Assembly (NCBI GenBank): GCA_034003325.1
Contig: JAVEYW010000001.1
Span: forward strand, 343,838-407,837
Length of the DNA: 64,000 nt
Origin: Desulfobacterales bacterium
GTDB lineage: Bacteria; Desulfobacterota; Desulfobacteria; Desulfobacterales; JAFDDL01
Direction of reading: 5' to 3'
Shown: piece by piece, positions 25,661 through 32,796 of the stretch
Layout of the letters: each line of letters starts with the position of its first letter
Numbering within the stretch: position 1 is the stretch's first letter
Notes under the pieces: generated by a model
The model's database searches: none
What the model was told of the DNA's origin: nothing
Seen by the model: only the letters and a program-made list of their open reading frames with translations
Position numbers and translations under genes: made by a program

Positions 25661-27869
25661 ATCTGGCGGCCACTTCCACCTGATACTCTATAACCATCTG
25701 CGCCCGGTGCATTTCAAAATGATCCGAATAGCGCGCATATTCCGCCGTCTGCTCGTAAAATTTCATGAACGCCTGCCATTCCTTCGGGATTAACCAGCCG
25801 CGCACCTCGAACTCGATGAGCTTGTACATCCGGTCCATGTCCCTCATTCCGGAAAGTTTTGCCCATTCAAGCGCGGTCTCATCAACCCGTTCCGGCGTAT
25901 ATTCTTCTTCCTCTACTTCTTCAGGAAGCTTGGCGTTCATTGCCTTAAGCCCTTCAAGCTCGGCTAATATTTTCTTCTCATCCGATGCCGTCATCACCGC
26001 CGGTTTTTCGGGCGCCGGCAGGGCGAGGACCTTTCCGCCGGTTTGAACCATCTCGATACCGGCCGCCGCCAGTTGTCGCCGATGCTCCGGCAGCACCGTC
26101 TCTTCAAGGAAATCCCTCGTGAGCCGGGAGGCTTCTTTTTCCTGATGTTTTTTCAGCTCGATGTGATCGGTAAGTCTTTTCCGGTCGGCATCCGTCCCTA
26201 AAATGGTGGCCGCCGGATGGACCTTATCAACGGGGGTCGCTTCGCACAGAAACTCGCCGTCCGGTGTGAACACATACACCGCCGATTTATCCTGAAGGTC
26301 GTAGCGGATCATGACGGAATGGCGCCGGCCATAGAGCGCCGGGTGATAGTAGTTCTGTTTAAACAGCCGGATACCGTTCTGGTGAATATGCTTGATCTCC
26401 ATGCTCATCATCAGATATCGAAGCTCAACGGGGTCCACCCCCTGGCCGCGCTCGGCAAGGTACCACTCGTTCGGGGTCGTTCCATCCAAATGGCCTGTTT
26501 GCGGGCGGCCGGCGTATGTATCAAACCATGCGGCAAGGGCTATGTGCGCCTGCTCCAGGGTGATGCACCCATCGCCCATCACCTTGGCGTAGGCTTTTCG
26601 ATGCAGGCGCTCTCCTCGCATCATTCGGGCGGGCTTGTTCTCGATGTTGTTACCGACATAGGTCGGAACCCAGCGCTCAAACTCTCCCGTCGTACCGAAA
26701 AACCGTTCGATCGTCTTACTTTGCCCGTGATACGGCCAGGCGAAGATGGTGCCGATGCCGAGGCGATCAAAAAGCCCCGTAAATCCTTCCTGGTCGAAGT
26801 CAACCCCGTTGAAAAATTTGGATTTAAAGGCTTTCCCGTTATCGAGATAGGCCATCTTCGGGTATTTACCGAGCCGCATAATGGCCCGCCGAAGTGCGGA
26901 TGCGATGGCTTGGGTGTTTTCGGTCGGCATGATCTCCCAGCCCATGGGGTAGTTACTCTTCATGTCGTACCAGAGAATGAGCGTCATCCGCCGGGGTTTG
27001 CCGATCCAGGGGTCGAGGATGTCGAAGTTCAGCACATGCCCGTCCGCCACCAGGATGTCGCCGACGTTGATCAGGCTGTAATCCCGCTCGATATAGAAGG
27101 CGCACTCATCGTTCCATGCCTTTGCGCCTTTGCGGTTGAAGGTCCAGAAGTGATGGTTGGTGGATATCCAGTCCTGGAGCCACCGGCGGTAGGTCGCCTC
27201 GGACGCCCAGTCGCCAAGCCCCTTTGTCTCTATTACGGCGCTCGCCATCCGGATCGCGGCGGCGATGGTCGGTTTGTTCGGATGCAGCACGCATTTTAAA
27301 AGGATGTCGGTTTGAACCTTTGAAAGCGTCCTTTTCCCCCGGCGGGCGCGGCCCCTGGTGTCGGCCAGCGCCATGGTTTCCATGCCGGCGGCGCTGACTT
27401 TGCGCTTCCATCCTTCGATTGTTTTCCAGCTCACCGGCCCCAGCGCGCCGAAAAGCTTCGGATAGGCAAGTCCGGTATTGTAGGCCGTCATGAAACCGTC
27501 TCGGGCCTTTTCCTTCCCGCCCCATCCTGGCCGCTTAAGGGCGGCAAGATACAGCCGGAGAAGATCCGCCTTCGCCATGGCTTTATCAATTTTCGCCTGG
27601 GGAAGGGACGCCGGATCGATGGCGGCCCGTTTCGCGGGAAGCCCCGCCGCCTCATCCGCCGGGGCCACCTGGGTCTGCTTCTGATACCAGATCATGACCG
27701 CTACCCGGACATCCTCCGGGAGGTGCTCGAAGGTGAAAAGCTTCTGGCACCCACCAATGACGGTCTTATTTTCAAACGCCCATTTTTCTTTTTGGGCGCG
27801 TTTCCTTACGAACCGGCATCCGGTTTGGAGTGCACCCGCTATTTCTGAGGCTGTGAGGCTATCTTTCAT
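25659..27869 (-). CDS. Mu-type DDE transposase A
   Basis: 736 residues from ATG 27869 (MKDSLTASEIAGALQ); ATG 27899 would add ten residues and neither has a strong ribosome site. The N-terminus is a Mu-type winged helix (residues 5-60). Catalytic triad by position: D276 (ILVADGH), D343 (AYLDNGK) and E388 (SKTIERF), close to MuA D269, D336, E392. The C-terminal region contains helical segments for MuB contact. It carries out strand transfer for integration and replicative transposition. Confidence 0.95.
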   Translation of the reverse strand: MKDSLTASEIAGALQTGCRFVRKRAQKEKWAFENKTVIGGCQKLFTFEHLPEDVRVAVMIWYQKQTQVAPADEAAGLPAKRAAIDPASLPQAKIDKAMAKADLLRLYLAALKRPGWGGKEKARDGFMTAYNTGLAYPKLFGALGPVSWKTIEGWKRKVSAAGMETMALADTRGRARRGKRTLSKVQTDILLKCVLHPNKPTIAAAIRMASAVIETKGLGDWASEATYRRWLQDWISTNHHFWTFNRKGAKAWNDECAFYIERDYSLINVGDILVADGHVLNFDILDPWIGKPRRMTLILWYDMKSNYPMGWEIMPTENTQAIASALRRAIMRLGKYPKMAYLDNGKAFKSKFFNGVDFDQEGFTGLFDRLGIGTIFAWPYHGQSKTIERFFGTTGEFERWVPTYVGNNIENKPARMMRGERLHRKAYAKVMGDGCITLEQAHIALAAWFDTYAGRPQTGHLDGTTPNEWYLAERGQGVDPVELRYLMMSMEIKHIHQNGIRLFKQNYYHPALYGRRHSVMIRYDLQDKSAVYVFTPDGEFLCEATPVDKVHPAATILGTDADRKRLTDHIELKKHQEKEASRLTRDFLEETVLPEHRRQLAAAGIEMVQTGGKVLALPAPEKPAVMTASDEKKILAELEGLKAMNAKLPEEVEEEEYTPERVDETALEWAKLSGMRDMDRMYKLIEFEVRGWLIPKEWQAFMKFYEQTAEYARYSDHFEMHRAQMVIEYQVEVAAR

Positions 27870-27922
27870 GATTTTGTCCCATTGACCCGTCAACATCATA
27901 TCCGCTATGATGCCATCTCACG

Positions 27923-28378
27923 TTACGCACCCAATAAGTCTTCAGCTAGATCAGCGAGGTCCTGTAATGAATAGTCCCGGTGATGTTTTTGGGTTAGAAC
28001 GCATATCCGACCTGAATATCCTGGCGTTACGCAGCAAAATGGATAAGAAGGCACTTTTTCTAAAAAATACGATGCGTCCCCCGTACAAAAAACCTCGGCT
28101 GCCTTTTGGCGAAAAGTCCGCAAAAGTTCATCGTCCGCTGCAATCGCTGAAAATAGCCCATGCATGGATGGTGATGAGCATTGTAAACATTCAAGAACAT
28201 CTTCCAGACGAGCTTCTTCTATGCTCCTTGATATATACGCCCGAACTTTATTTCGGGTCTGTTGGCTATCCCCCCGGTGTTTGGAAAGAGTATTTGAAGG
28301 CTGATAGCGATGTCCCGTGGCTTGTTTCCGGCTTCTACGTCCGGGATGTTGCGCTCCGTAAGCTTTCTGCGTTTTCAT
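27923..28378 (-). CDS. Possible early-region protein opposite a plus-strand frame
   Basis: 151 residues. The ATG has AGAGGAG nine bases upstream. The second half (EARLEDVLECLQCSSPSMHGL, LLRTFRQKAAEVF, SLQDLADLAEDLL) looks like a real helical protein; the first 50 residues are basic and low in hydrophobics. It would be the gene before the transposase in the early transcript. A 213-codon plus-strand frame covers most of it, so only one, or both, may be real. Not a known family. Confidence 0.45.
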   Translation of the reverse strand: MKTQKAYGAQHPGRRSRKQATGHRYQPSNTLSKHRGDSQQTRNKVRAYISRSIEEARLEDVLECLQCSSPSMHGLFSAIAADDELLRTFRQKAAEVFCTGDASYFLEKVPSYPFCCVTPGYSGRICVLTQKHHRDYSLQDLADLAEDLLGA

Positions 28379-28608
28379 TTGATCTATCTCCTCTCGCTCC
28401 GTTCGAAAAAGGGTTGTCGTTTAGTGAAACCGGGCTTTCATCTTCCGACGTAAAGACGCTCGGATATGCCGCTGATTTTTACAACGGATGCGTAGATGAT
28501 CTTCATACGAACGGGTTTTTCGTTTTTCCTAAAGTATTTGTTGATGCCTTTGATGGGTTACACTTCTTCCCTTTGACCCCCGGGGGGAGCCTGTTAGCCG
28601 AAATATAA
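27967..28608 (+). CDS. Possible plus-strand accessory gene between early genes
   Basis: Start ATG 27967 (MNSPGDVFGLERIS) has GAGG seven bases upstream; 213 residues. The second half (PELYFGSVGYPPGVWKEYL, WLVSGFYVRDVALRK, KTLGYAADFYNGCVDDL) is protein-like and covers ~230 bases where the minus strand has no usable frame. No family recognised. Convergent to the regulator gene at 28618 with nine bases between. Codon use is AT-richer than the tail genes. Confidence 0.45.
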   Translation: MNSPGDVFGLERISDLNILALRSKMDKKALFLKNTMRPPYKKPRLPFGEKSAKVHRPLQSLKIAHAWMVMSIVNIQEHLPDELLLCSLIYTPELYFGSVGYPPGVWKEYLKADSDVPWLVSGFYVRDVALRKLSAFSFDLSPLAPFEKGLSFSETGLSSSDVKTLGYAADFYNGCVDDLHTNGFFVFPKVFVDAFDGLHFFPLTPGGSLLAEI

Positions 28609-28617
28609 CGATCTGGA

Positions 28618-29046
28618 TCAATCCCACTTAGATTCTATTTGGCGTGCAATTCGATTCGATTTGCGGGCAACGCGTTTGTTCTTCGCCCAAACCAGAAGTT
28701 CTTGATCTTCCGGACCGATGATGCGGAACCCAAGCGGTTTCGCGAGCACATCCATCGGGCTGCTGTCCCCTGCAACCGCGCAAAAAATCGGCAGCGCCTG
28801 GAGCGTGACAAACCGGCTGGTATCCTGTGGGTTCAACCACTTTTCCATCGTGTCCTTACTCAGCGCCTCACTGTTCCCGTTCGTCAGTTTGACCCCGAAA
28901 CGACCGGCCAGGTCATTCATCATGTCCACGATTTGGGCAACGGATTTTCCGCTCTTTTTTGCCGCCGACTGCATGGCCTCTTTTAACGGTTTGAACACAT
29001 TAAAAGTGGGTGCGTCGAACAAGGAAAGTTGGGTATGGTGGGCCAT
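28618..29046 (-). CDS. Mu-like early-region regulator-type protein
   Basis: 142 residues. The arrangement LKEAMQSAAKKSGKSVAQIVDMMNDLAGRFG, then SKDTMEKWLNP, then LQALPIFCAVAGD, and LAKPLGFRII matches a family commonly found next to Mu-type transposases, with an atypical helix-turn-helix in which the last part acts like a small repressor. It sits between Ner and the transposase. Whether it represses or activates is unknown. Confidence 0.7.
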   Translation of the reverse strand: MAHHTQLSLFDAPTFNVFKPLKEAMQSAAKKSGKSVAQIVDMMNDLAGRFGVKLTNGNSEALSKDTMEKWLNPQDTSRFVTLQALPIFCAVAGDSSPMDVLAKPLGFRIIGPEDQELLVWAKNKRVARKSNRIARQIESKWD

Positions 29047-29141
29047 TTTTATGCCTTTTGTCCGTAAATCCTGGTCAAGCTGTCCAATTTTTAGGCCTAA
29101 TCGGACGTTGACCGATTAAAAAAATGGGTTTATAAGTTAAC

Positions 29142-29558
29142 TTAACGATAGCCCTTCACTTTTGGTTGATTACGCTCGGTGGTCGGGCGTCTGCATCGAA
29201 AATGGTCATCAAAATATCGACGGCTGGAATCGCTGATCTTGAAACCGGAGAGTTCAATAAGTTCGTCTATTGAGACCTGGCCGATTTGGCGGTAATCGTC
29301 ATAAGGGACGTTCTCGACAACAAGCAAACTTAAGAAGTGCCAGATTGCATGCACGCGGTCATTGAGGTCTGGAAAATTAGAACGGAGGATTGCCGATGAA
29401 AAAACTTCCGAGCGCGCAGGATCTTCTTGAAAAGTCGGATCATTTTCTTGAACAAAAGACGACGTTTCAGAAGGCTTATCCGCAATTGACACACCTTGAT
29501 TTGGAGGTGACGGCGACCCCGAATGGGTTTGGTCGAGCAGAGAGGTATAATTACTCAT
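29142..29558 (-). CDS. Possible early-region protein, unknown
   Basis: Start ATG 29558 (MSNYTSLLDQTHSG) with AGGAG ten bases upstream; 138 residues. The first 55 residues are Ser/Pro/Glu-rich and probably disordered; the second half is folded-looking (NDRVHAIWHFLSLLVVENVPYDDY, SIDELIELSGFKI) with a HTH-like end. It overlaps the first 163 bases of the plus-strand gene at 29396 head-to-head. Unknown family. Confidence 0.5.
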   Translation of the reverse strand: MSNYTSLLDQTHSGSPSPPNQGVSIADKPSETSSFVQENDPTFQEDPARSEVFSSAILRSNFPDLNDRVHAIWHFLSLLVVENVPYDDYRQIGQVSIDELIELSGFKISDSSRRYFDDHFRCRRPTTERNQPKVKGYR

Positions 29559-29809
29559 TGCAACATTCTCCTGGAAACTTTTCTCCCTGCCCCAATCCGA
29601 ATTGTACGGGGGGAGGGTTCGACATTGGTTGGTTTCTCCACGATTTAATTTCCAAAAAGCAAAAATCCGGGGAATCCGCGAATAAGGGCTGTGTCGGTCG
29701 TGAACGCATGGGGCGTAACGCATCCCGTTCTTGCTACTATATGTTTAAAGCCAAGGCCTCTCTCAAGTATGCGGCCGATGGGGAACAGGCTATCAAGCAG
29801 CATCCCTGA
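29396..29809 (+). CDS. Conserved small protein with CPNPNC motif, plus strand
   Basis: Start ATG 29396 (MKKLPSAQDLLEKSD) with GGAGG seven bases upstream; 137 residues. The sequence FSPCPNPNCTGGGFDIGWFLHDLI followed by NKGCVGRE and RSCYYMFKAKASLKY suggests a zinc-binding domain with four Cys in pairs. I recall similar uncharacterised proteins in Desulfobacterota, but give no database support. It is transcribed against the early operon and converges with ner (17-base overlap). Confidence 0.6.
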   Translation: MKKLPSAQDLLEKSDHFLEQKTTFQKAYPQLTHLDLEVTATPNGFGRAERYNYSLQHSPGNFSPCPNPNCTGGGFDIGWFLHDLISKKQKSGESANKGCVGRERMGRNASRSCYYMFKAKASLKYAADGEQAIKQHP

Positions 29810-30074
29810 CCTCTTTCGGACCGCAAAACGGCCGGCCCTGCTTTCTGGGCTCGCTATATATATAGGTAGAAGGCCAGATGGTTTTAACGTCCATATTGAT
29901 GGCGGAAGCGATACCACGCCGGACCCGATCGGATACCGTCAAGCCGTCGATCACCCTGTTGATCATGCTTGGCGACACGCATAACCGCCTGGCAAGCTCG
30001 GCCTGCGTCACTTTGGCAAGCAACATCGCCACCCTGATTTCTTGAGGAGACATGTCTTTGGGTTCTTTTTTCAT
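29793..30074 (-). CDS. Ner-like early regulator with Cro/C1-type HTH
   Basis: 93 residues. HTH of Cro type is visible: IRVAMLLAKVTQAELARRLCVSPSMINRVIDG (residues ~11-43). It is the first gene of the early minus-strand transcript, divergent from the plus-strand repressor, exactly as Ner in Mu. Ner limits early transcription after induction. An AGAGG precedes the ATG, and a promoter-like TTGACA / TAAAAA is ~45 bases upstream. Confidence 0.75.
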   Translation of the reverse strand: MKKEPKDMSPQEIRVAMLLAKVTQAELARRLCVSPSMINRVIDGLTVSDRVRRGIASAINMDVKTIWPSTYIYSEPRKQGRPFCGPKEVRDAA

Positions 30075-30118
30075 AAGGCCTCTTTTTGGGTTTGAATTGA
30101 GTGTTTGAGTTAATTATT

Positions 30119-30147
30119 TTTTTAGGCCAAATTTTTACTGATGTCAA
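30119..30147 (-). promoter_or_regulatory. Candidate early promoter for ner-A-B
   Basis: On the minus strand TTGACA (30147-30142), a 17-base spacer and TAAAAA (30124-30119) form a sigma-70-type promoter ~45 bases before the ner ATG. One GGTCACACCTT operator candidate lies 22 bases upstream of the -35 (30169-30179). Confidence 0.55.
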
Positions 30148-30168
30148 CCCTAAAAGTATATTTTTTTT

Positions 30169-30305
30169 GGTCACACCTTTAATTTTTTACGCACCTACCG
30201 GTATTTATTTTTAACATATGGATAAAATAACAAAAAACCTCGGCGCAACCGCCCAAGAATCTGGTCACAGCTTTGGTCACACCTTGGACGAAAAAAGGTG
30301 TGACC
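30169..30305. promoter_or_regulatory. Operator-like palindromes around the repressor start
   Basis: The 11-mer GGTCACACCTT occurs at 30169-30179 in the ner/repressor intergenic region and again at 30275-30285, where it is matched nine bases later by its exact complement AAGGTGTGACC (30295-30305). A partial copy GGTCACAG is at 30263-30270. The perfect palindrome lies inside the first codons of the repressor gene. This layout fits cooperative operators for the lysogeny switch, including autoregulation. Confidence 0.6.
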
Positions 30306-30925
30306 AAAATTTTGCTGACAGATTAAAGTCTCGGCGTGAATTTTTAGGGCTTACTCAAGAGACTCTTGCGCATAAAGCAGATGTTACGAAGGCGACCATC
30401 CAAAATTACGAATATGGTAAACCTCCAAAGGGTGATGCGGTTGTAAAAATATCTAAGGCGTTAAGATGTACCACGGACTGGCTTTTAATAGGTGAGGGTG
30501 ACCCGAACGGACCGGTAACAAAAGAAATTGGTAACGAAATTGATTGCGTCACCAAACAGAAACAGGCCGAACCCGTTGAAAAACAGGCAAGGATACATAA
30601 TGCTGAAGATTTTAAAATAACCGATATGGTTACTAAAACCATGGAGATACTCGAATCTGAAACGATTTTTAGGACGGCGCTGGCCAGCAATATAAACGCC
30701 TTCCACCAAGCCCTTAAATTTGAGGCAGGGCAAAAGGCCCGGGATGACCGAATGGCCGAGATGGAACGGCGGATGGATTCCCAGGACCGCCGCCAGGGCG
30801 AGCTTGAAGCAGCAAATACGGAGTTGCGTAAGGAAAACGGGAAGCTGAAGGAGGAATTGGGGGATTTGCAACAGCGGTTGGCGGACCGGGGAAGTGGTCT
30901 GCTTGACGCCGCGAACCATCGTTGA
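30218..30925 (+). CDS. Lysogeny repressor, XRE-type HTH with coiled-coil tail
   Basis: 235 residues. XRE helix-turn-helix at residues ~33-90 (FADRLKSRREFLGLTQETLAHKADVTKATIQNYEYGK), then a linker and a long C-terminal coiled coil (residues ~165-220, MAEMERRMDSQDRRQGEL) likely for oligomerisation. No S24/LexA peptidase residues are seen, so induction is not by RecA-driven self-cleavage of this protein. ATG 30218 has no Shine-Dalgarno and may be read from a leaderless mRNA. Divergent from ner. Confidence 0.82.
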   Translation: MDKITKNLGATAQESGHSFGHTLDEKRCDQNFADRLKSRREFLGLTQETLAHKADVTKATIQNYEYGKPPKGDAVVKISKALRCTTDWLLIGEGDPNGPVTKEIGNEIDCVTKQKQAEPVEKQARIHNAEDFKITDMVTKTMEILESETIFRTALASNINAFHQALKFEAGQKARDDRMAEMERRMDSQDRRQGELEAANTELRKENGKLKEELGDLQQRLADRGSGLLDAANHR

Positions 30926-31220
30926 CGCTCGGTAGGGGTTGCAGTCTGACCGCCCGGGCGGGCTTGATATACGCATGTTCCCAAAGCGGGCTGCTCTGGG
31001 ACCAAAACCACACATACATCACAGACGGGAACACGATATATCTAACAAAATCAATCATCGGCACCCACTTAAATTAAACAATAGGTATTTCTAACAGGCG
31101 CAAAATAGGCACTTATGCCTATTGTGCCATACCCCACCATTAATGCTATACAAAAAGCCATCCCCCCCCAACTTTGCTCAATAATGAATCGCCCATATTG
31201 TATGGTAGGAGTACTTAAAA
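30926..31220 (+). promoter_or_regulatory. Gap before the lipoprotein genes with a palindromic site
   Basis: No gene seen. AATAGGCA-CTTA-TGCCTATT (31104-31123) is a perfect 8-bp palindrome with another AATAGG half site at 31079-31084, and GGTAGGAGT (31203-31211) is the ribosome site for the next gene. The palindrome resembles an operator for the 31221 gene, but it might also be part of the phage terminus. Confidence 0.35.
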
Positions 31221-31910
31221 ATGCATGACACTTCAACCCTCTCTTGTTTAACAGATAAAAAAAATGTAACCCATTTAAATTTCGCGATAATTATTGTCTT
31301 TATTTTAACTGCCGCTTATGGATGCTCTGGGAAATATGGTTTGTTCGGCCCTGGGCCTTTTGAAGTCGTTGAGGCAGATACAAGATTCAGCAATCAAAAA
31401 GGCCCAATCCTGATGAGCCGAAACAATAGAATTTCAACAAAATCAATAACTGGCGGCGTCCACATTGATGATAGTGGTGTTTTTATTAATCCAACGGTGA
31501 TGAAGGCCAAGGATACCGGAGAGATCATCTCTCTTTGGCTCTCAATTTTTAATAAAACGTTCTACGATACAAAGTTTGGGGGCAGCAACACACTTGGCGT
31601 GATGTCTAACATCACCTTTTTATTAAATAACAATCAAACCATATCATTACCAATTAAGAATGGTGATGTATCGTGGGGCGATAAGGCACAATATAACAAT
31701 GTCAGCAAATCAGCATCCTCGACTATAATTGAATCCGGGACAGCTTTCATTTCTGTCAATCAATACCATGATATAGTTGCCGCAGATTCGTTGGCTGTCC
31801 AAATACAAGGTTCAAAGCGTTCAGTCACTTACGAATTCCAGGATATTTCTGCCTCATTCCTTAATAATCTCAAAATGTTTTTTAGTGAATACGTGAAGCA
31901 GGAAGAATAA
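31221..31910 (+). CDS. Putative lipoprotein of unknown function
   Basis: 229 residues. A membrane segment (NFAIIIVFILTAAYGC) ends in an imperfect lipobox with Cys at residue 35; the leader has a 20-residue extension before the hydrophobic core, unusual for a signal. The mature part is Asn/Ser/Ile-rich and beta-like (SGVFINPTVMKAKDTGEIISLW). TAGGAGT lies ten bases before ATG. Base composition is distinctly AT-rich compared with the phage tail and housekeeping genes, suggesting separate acquisition. Possible lysogenic conversion gene. Confidence 0.65.
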   Translation: MHDTSTLSCLTDKKNVTHLNFAIIIVFILTAAYGCSGKYGLFGPGPFEVVEADTRFSNQKGPILMSRNNRISTKSITGGVHIDDSGVFINPTVMKAKDTGEIISLWLSIFNKTFYDTKFGGSNTLGVMSNITFLLNNNQTISLPIKNGDVSWGDKAQYNNVSKSASSTIIESGTAFISVNQYHDIVAADSLAVQIQGSKRSVTYEFQDISASFLNNLKMFFSEYVKQEE

Positions 31911-31944
31911 AAATTTATCCGTTGACCAAACAAAGGAGGGTGTT

Positions 31945-32265
31945 ATGAAAAATCTTTTTGTTGTTGCTATTGCGTGCGCTCTCGTAATGGCATCGTGCCA
32001 CACAGCTTTCGCTGGAAGTCAACCTTCAGGCGGCCTCAAAGCTGTGGATTTGATTTTTGTAAGGCCTGTTAGTTTAGCCGTGGCCATAGGCTCGACATTA
32101 ACCCTGGCTGGCATTTCGCTCCCGGTTTATTTAGTAGGTATGGGTAAGCCCGCCATCGAAATCATGGTAAAAGCCCCATGGCGCTTCACAAACGCCCGCC
32201 CCCTCGGAGCTTTCGGCCACTATAAAGATAACCGGCCTATTATGGAGATCCCTGACAATATTTAA
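31945..32265 (+). CDS. Small exported protein with two hydrophobic segments
   Basis: 106 residues preceded by AAGGAGG, seven bases from ATG. N-terminal signal (NLFVVAIACALVMASCHTAFAG) offers a lipobox MASC or an AFA-G cleavage site. A second hydrophobic stretch (VSLAVAIGSTLTLAGISLPVYLVGMG) could span the membrane. It follows the lipoprotein gene by 34 bases and is probably co-transcribed. Unknown family; may be an envelope-modifying moron or host gene. Confidence 0.6.
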   Translation: MKNLFVVAIACALVMASCHTAFAGSQPSGGLKAVDLIFVRPVSLAVAIGSTLTLAGISLPVYLVGMGKPAIEIMVKAPWRFTNARPLGAFGHYKDNRPIMEIPDNI

Positions 32266-32548
32266 AACAATCGGCCGAACATTAATCTGGTTTTTCTGAG
32301 ATAACCTGCAAATCTAATCCCGATTCGGTATCTGTTCGGCCAAATTTCTCATTTTAAAAATCACGCCCTAAACCACCCAATTACCAAAACATCCTCCAAT
32401 ATAACCTACCAATATCCCAAAGCATCCCACACAATCCCACCCAATCCCGCCCCAAATCTATTTTTCTTAGTTAATCTGTCAATTCACATCCAAAATCCCA
32501 TATGCACATATGTAATTTCGTCCGCGGACCGGAGGAGGACCGGAGATG
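32266..32548 (+). other. Gap between the prophage-side genes and tRNA-Gln: inverted repeat and C-rich tract
   Basis: GGCCGAAC (32273-32280) and GTTCGGCC (32334-32341) form an inverted repeat. From about 32365 to 32455 the plus strand is rich in C and A and nearly free of G (three G in ~90 bases), the composition of a Rho-utilisation site for RNA coming from 31221-32265. The phage right terminus probably lies in or near this stretch but I cannot place it. Confidence 0.45.
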
Positions 32549-32581
32549 AAAAAAGGGCTACGGCGTTTTTTGCCGTAACCC
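32549..32581 (-). terminator. Intrinsic terminator of tRNA-Gln
   Basis: On the minus strand GGGTTACGGC, a seven-base A-rich loop, GCCGTAGCCC and then six T (32554-32549). One mismatch in a 10-bp stem. It follows the tRNA 3' end by 12 bases. Confidence 0.85.
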
Positions 32582-32593
32582 TTTGATTTCTTT

Positions 32594-32667
32594 TGGCTGG
32601 GAGACAAGGATTCGAACCTTGGTTGACGGAGTCAGAGTCCGTAGTCCTGCCGCTGGACGATCTCCCA
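32594..32667 (-). tRNA. tRNA-Gln (anticodon CUG)
   Basis: A 74-base cloverleaf: acceptor TGGGAGA/TCTCCCA with discriminator G and encoded CCA, anticodon stem ACGGA/TCCGT with loop CTCTGAC (anticodon CUG), T arm with GGTTCGAATCC. It reads codon CAG. It lies ~130 bases downstream of gltX on the same strand and is followed by an intrinsic terminator. Confidence 0.95.
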
Positions 32668-32796
32668 TCAAATTGTGCGCGACCTTATAACAGCGAAAAG
32701 GTGGAGTCAATAAAAATATGGCGCGGCGCGGGCCGCGCTAAGCGGTTGGATGCACGCTTTCCGTCGGCCCGCGAGCCCTCGGATTTCAAAAAAGAA

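Larger units (their letters stand above)
1..32265 (-). mobile_element. Mu-type transposable prophage, left part cut by the window edge
   Basis: A DDE transposase with MuA-like catalytic spacing, an adjacent AAA ATPase like MuB, Gam, GemA, gp25/26/27/28/29/F/G/I/36/37-type head genes and a divergent repressor/Ner pair define a Mu-type phage. Almost all structural and replication genes are on the minus strand. The tail module lacks a contractile sheath and goes from tube to chaperones to a 1049-residue tape measure, as in transposable siphophages. The left end lies outside the window. The right (repressor) end is not resolved: it should lie between the repressor at 30925 and the tRNA-Gln terminator near 32550. 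I could not identify a TG...CA terminus or 5-bp target duplication. Confidence 0.93.

Noticed and set aside
26217..27299. Plus-strand frame inside the transposase gene
   Set aside because: Covers the catalytic region of the A transposase on the other strand; no coding signal of its own.
32266..32548. Attempt to place the phage terminus at the GGCCGAAC/GTTCGGCC repeat
   Set aside because: Mu-type ends have several ~22-bp transposase sites and TG/CA tips; these could not be recognised and the left end is not available for comparison.
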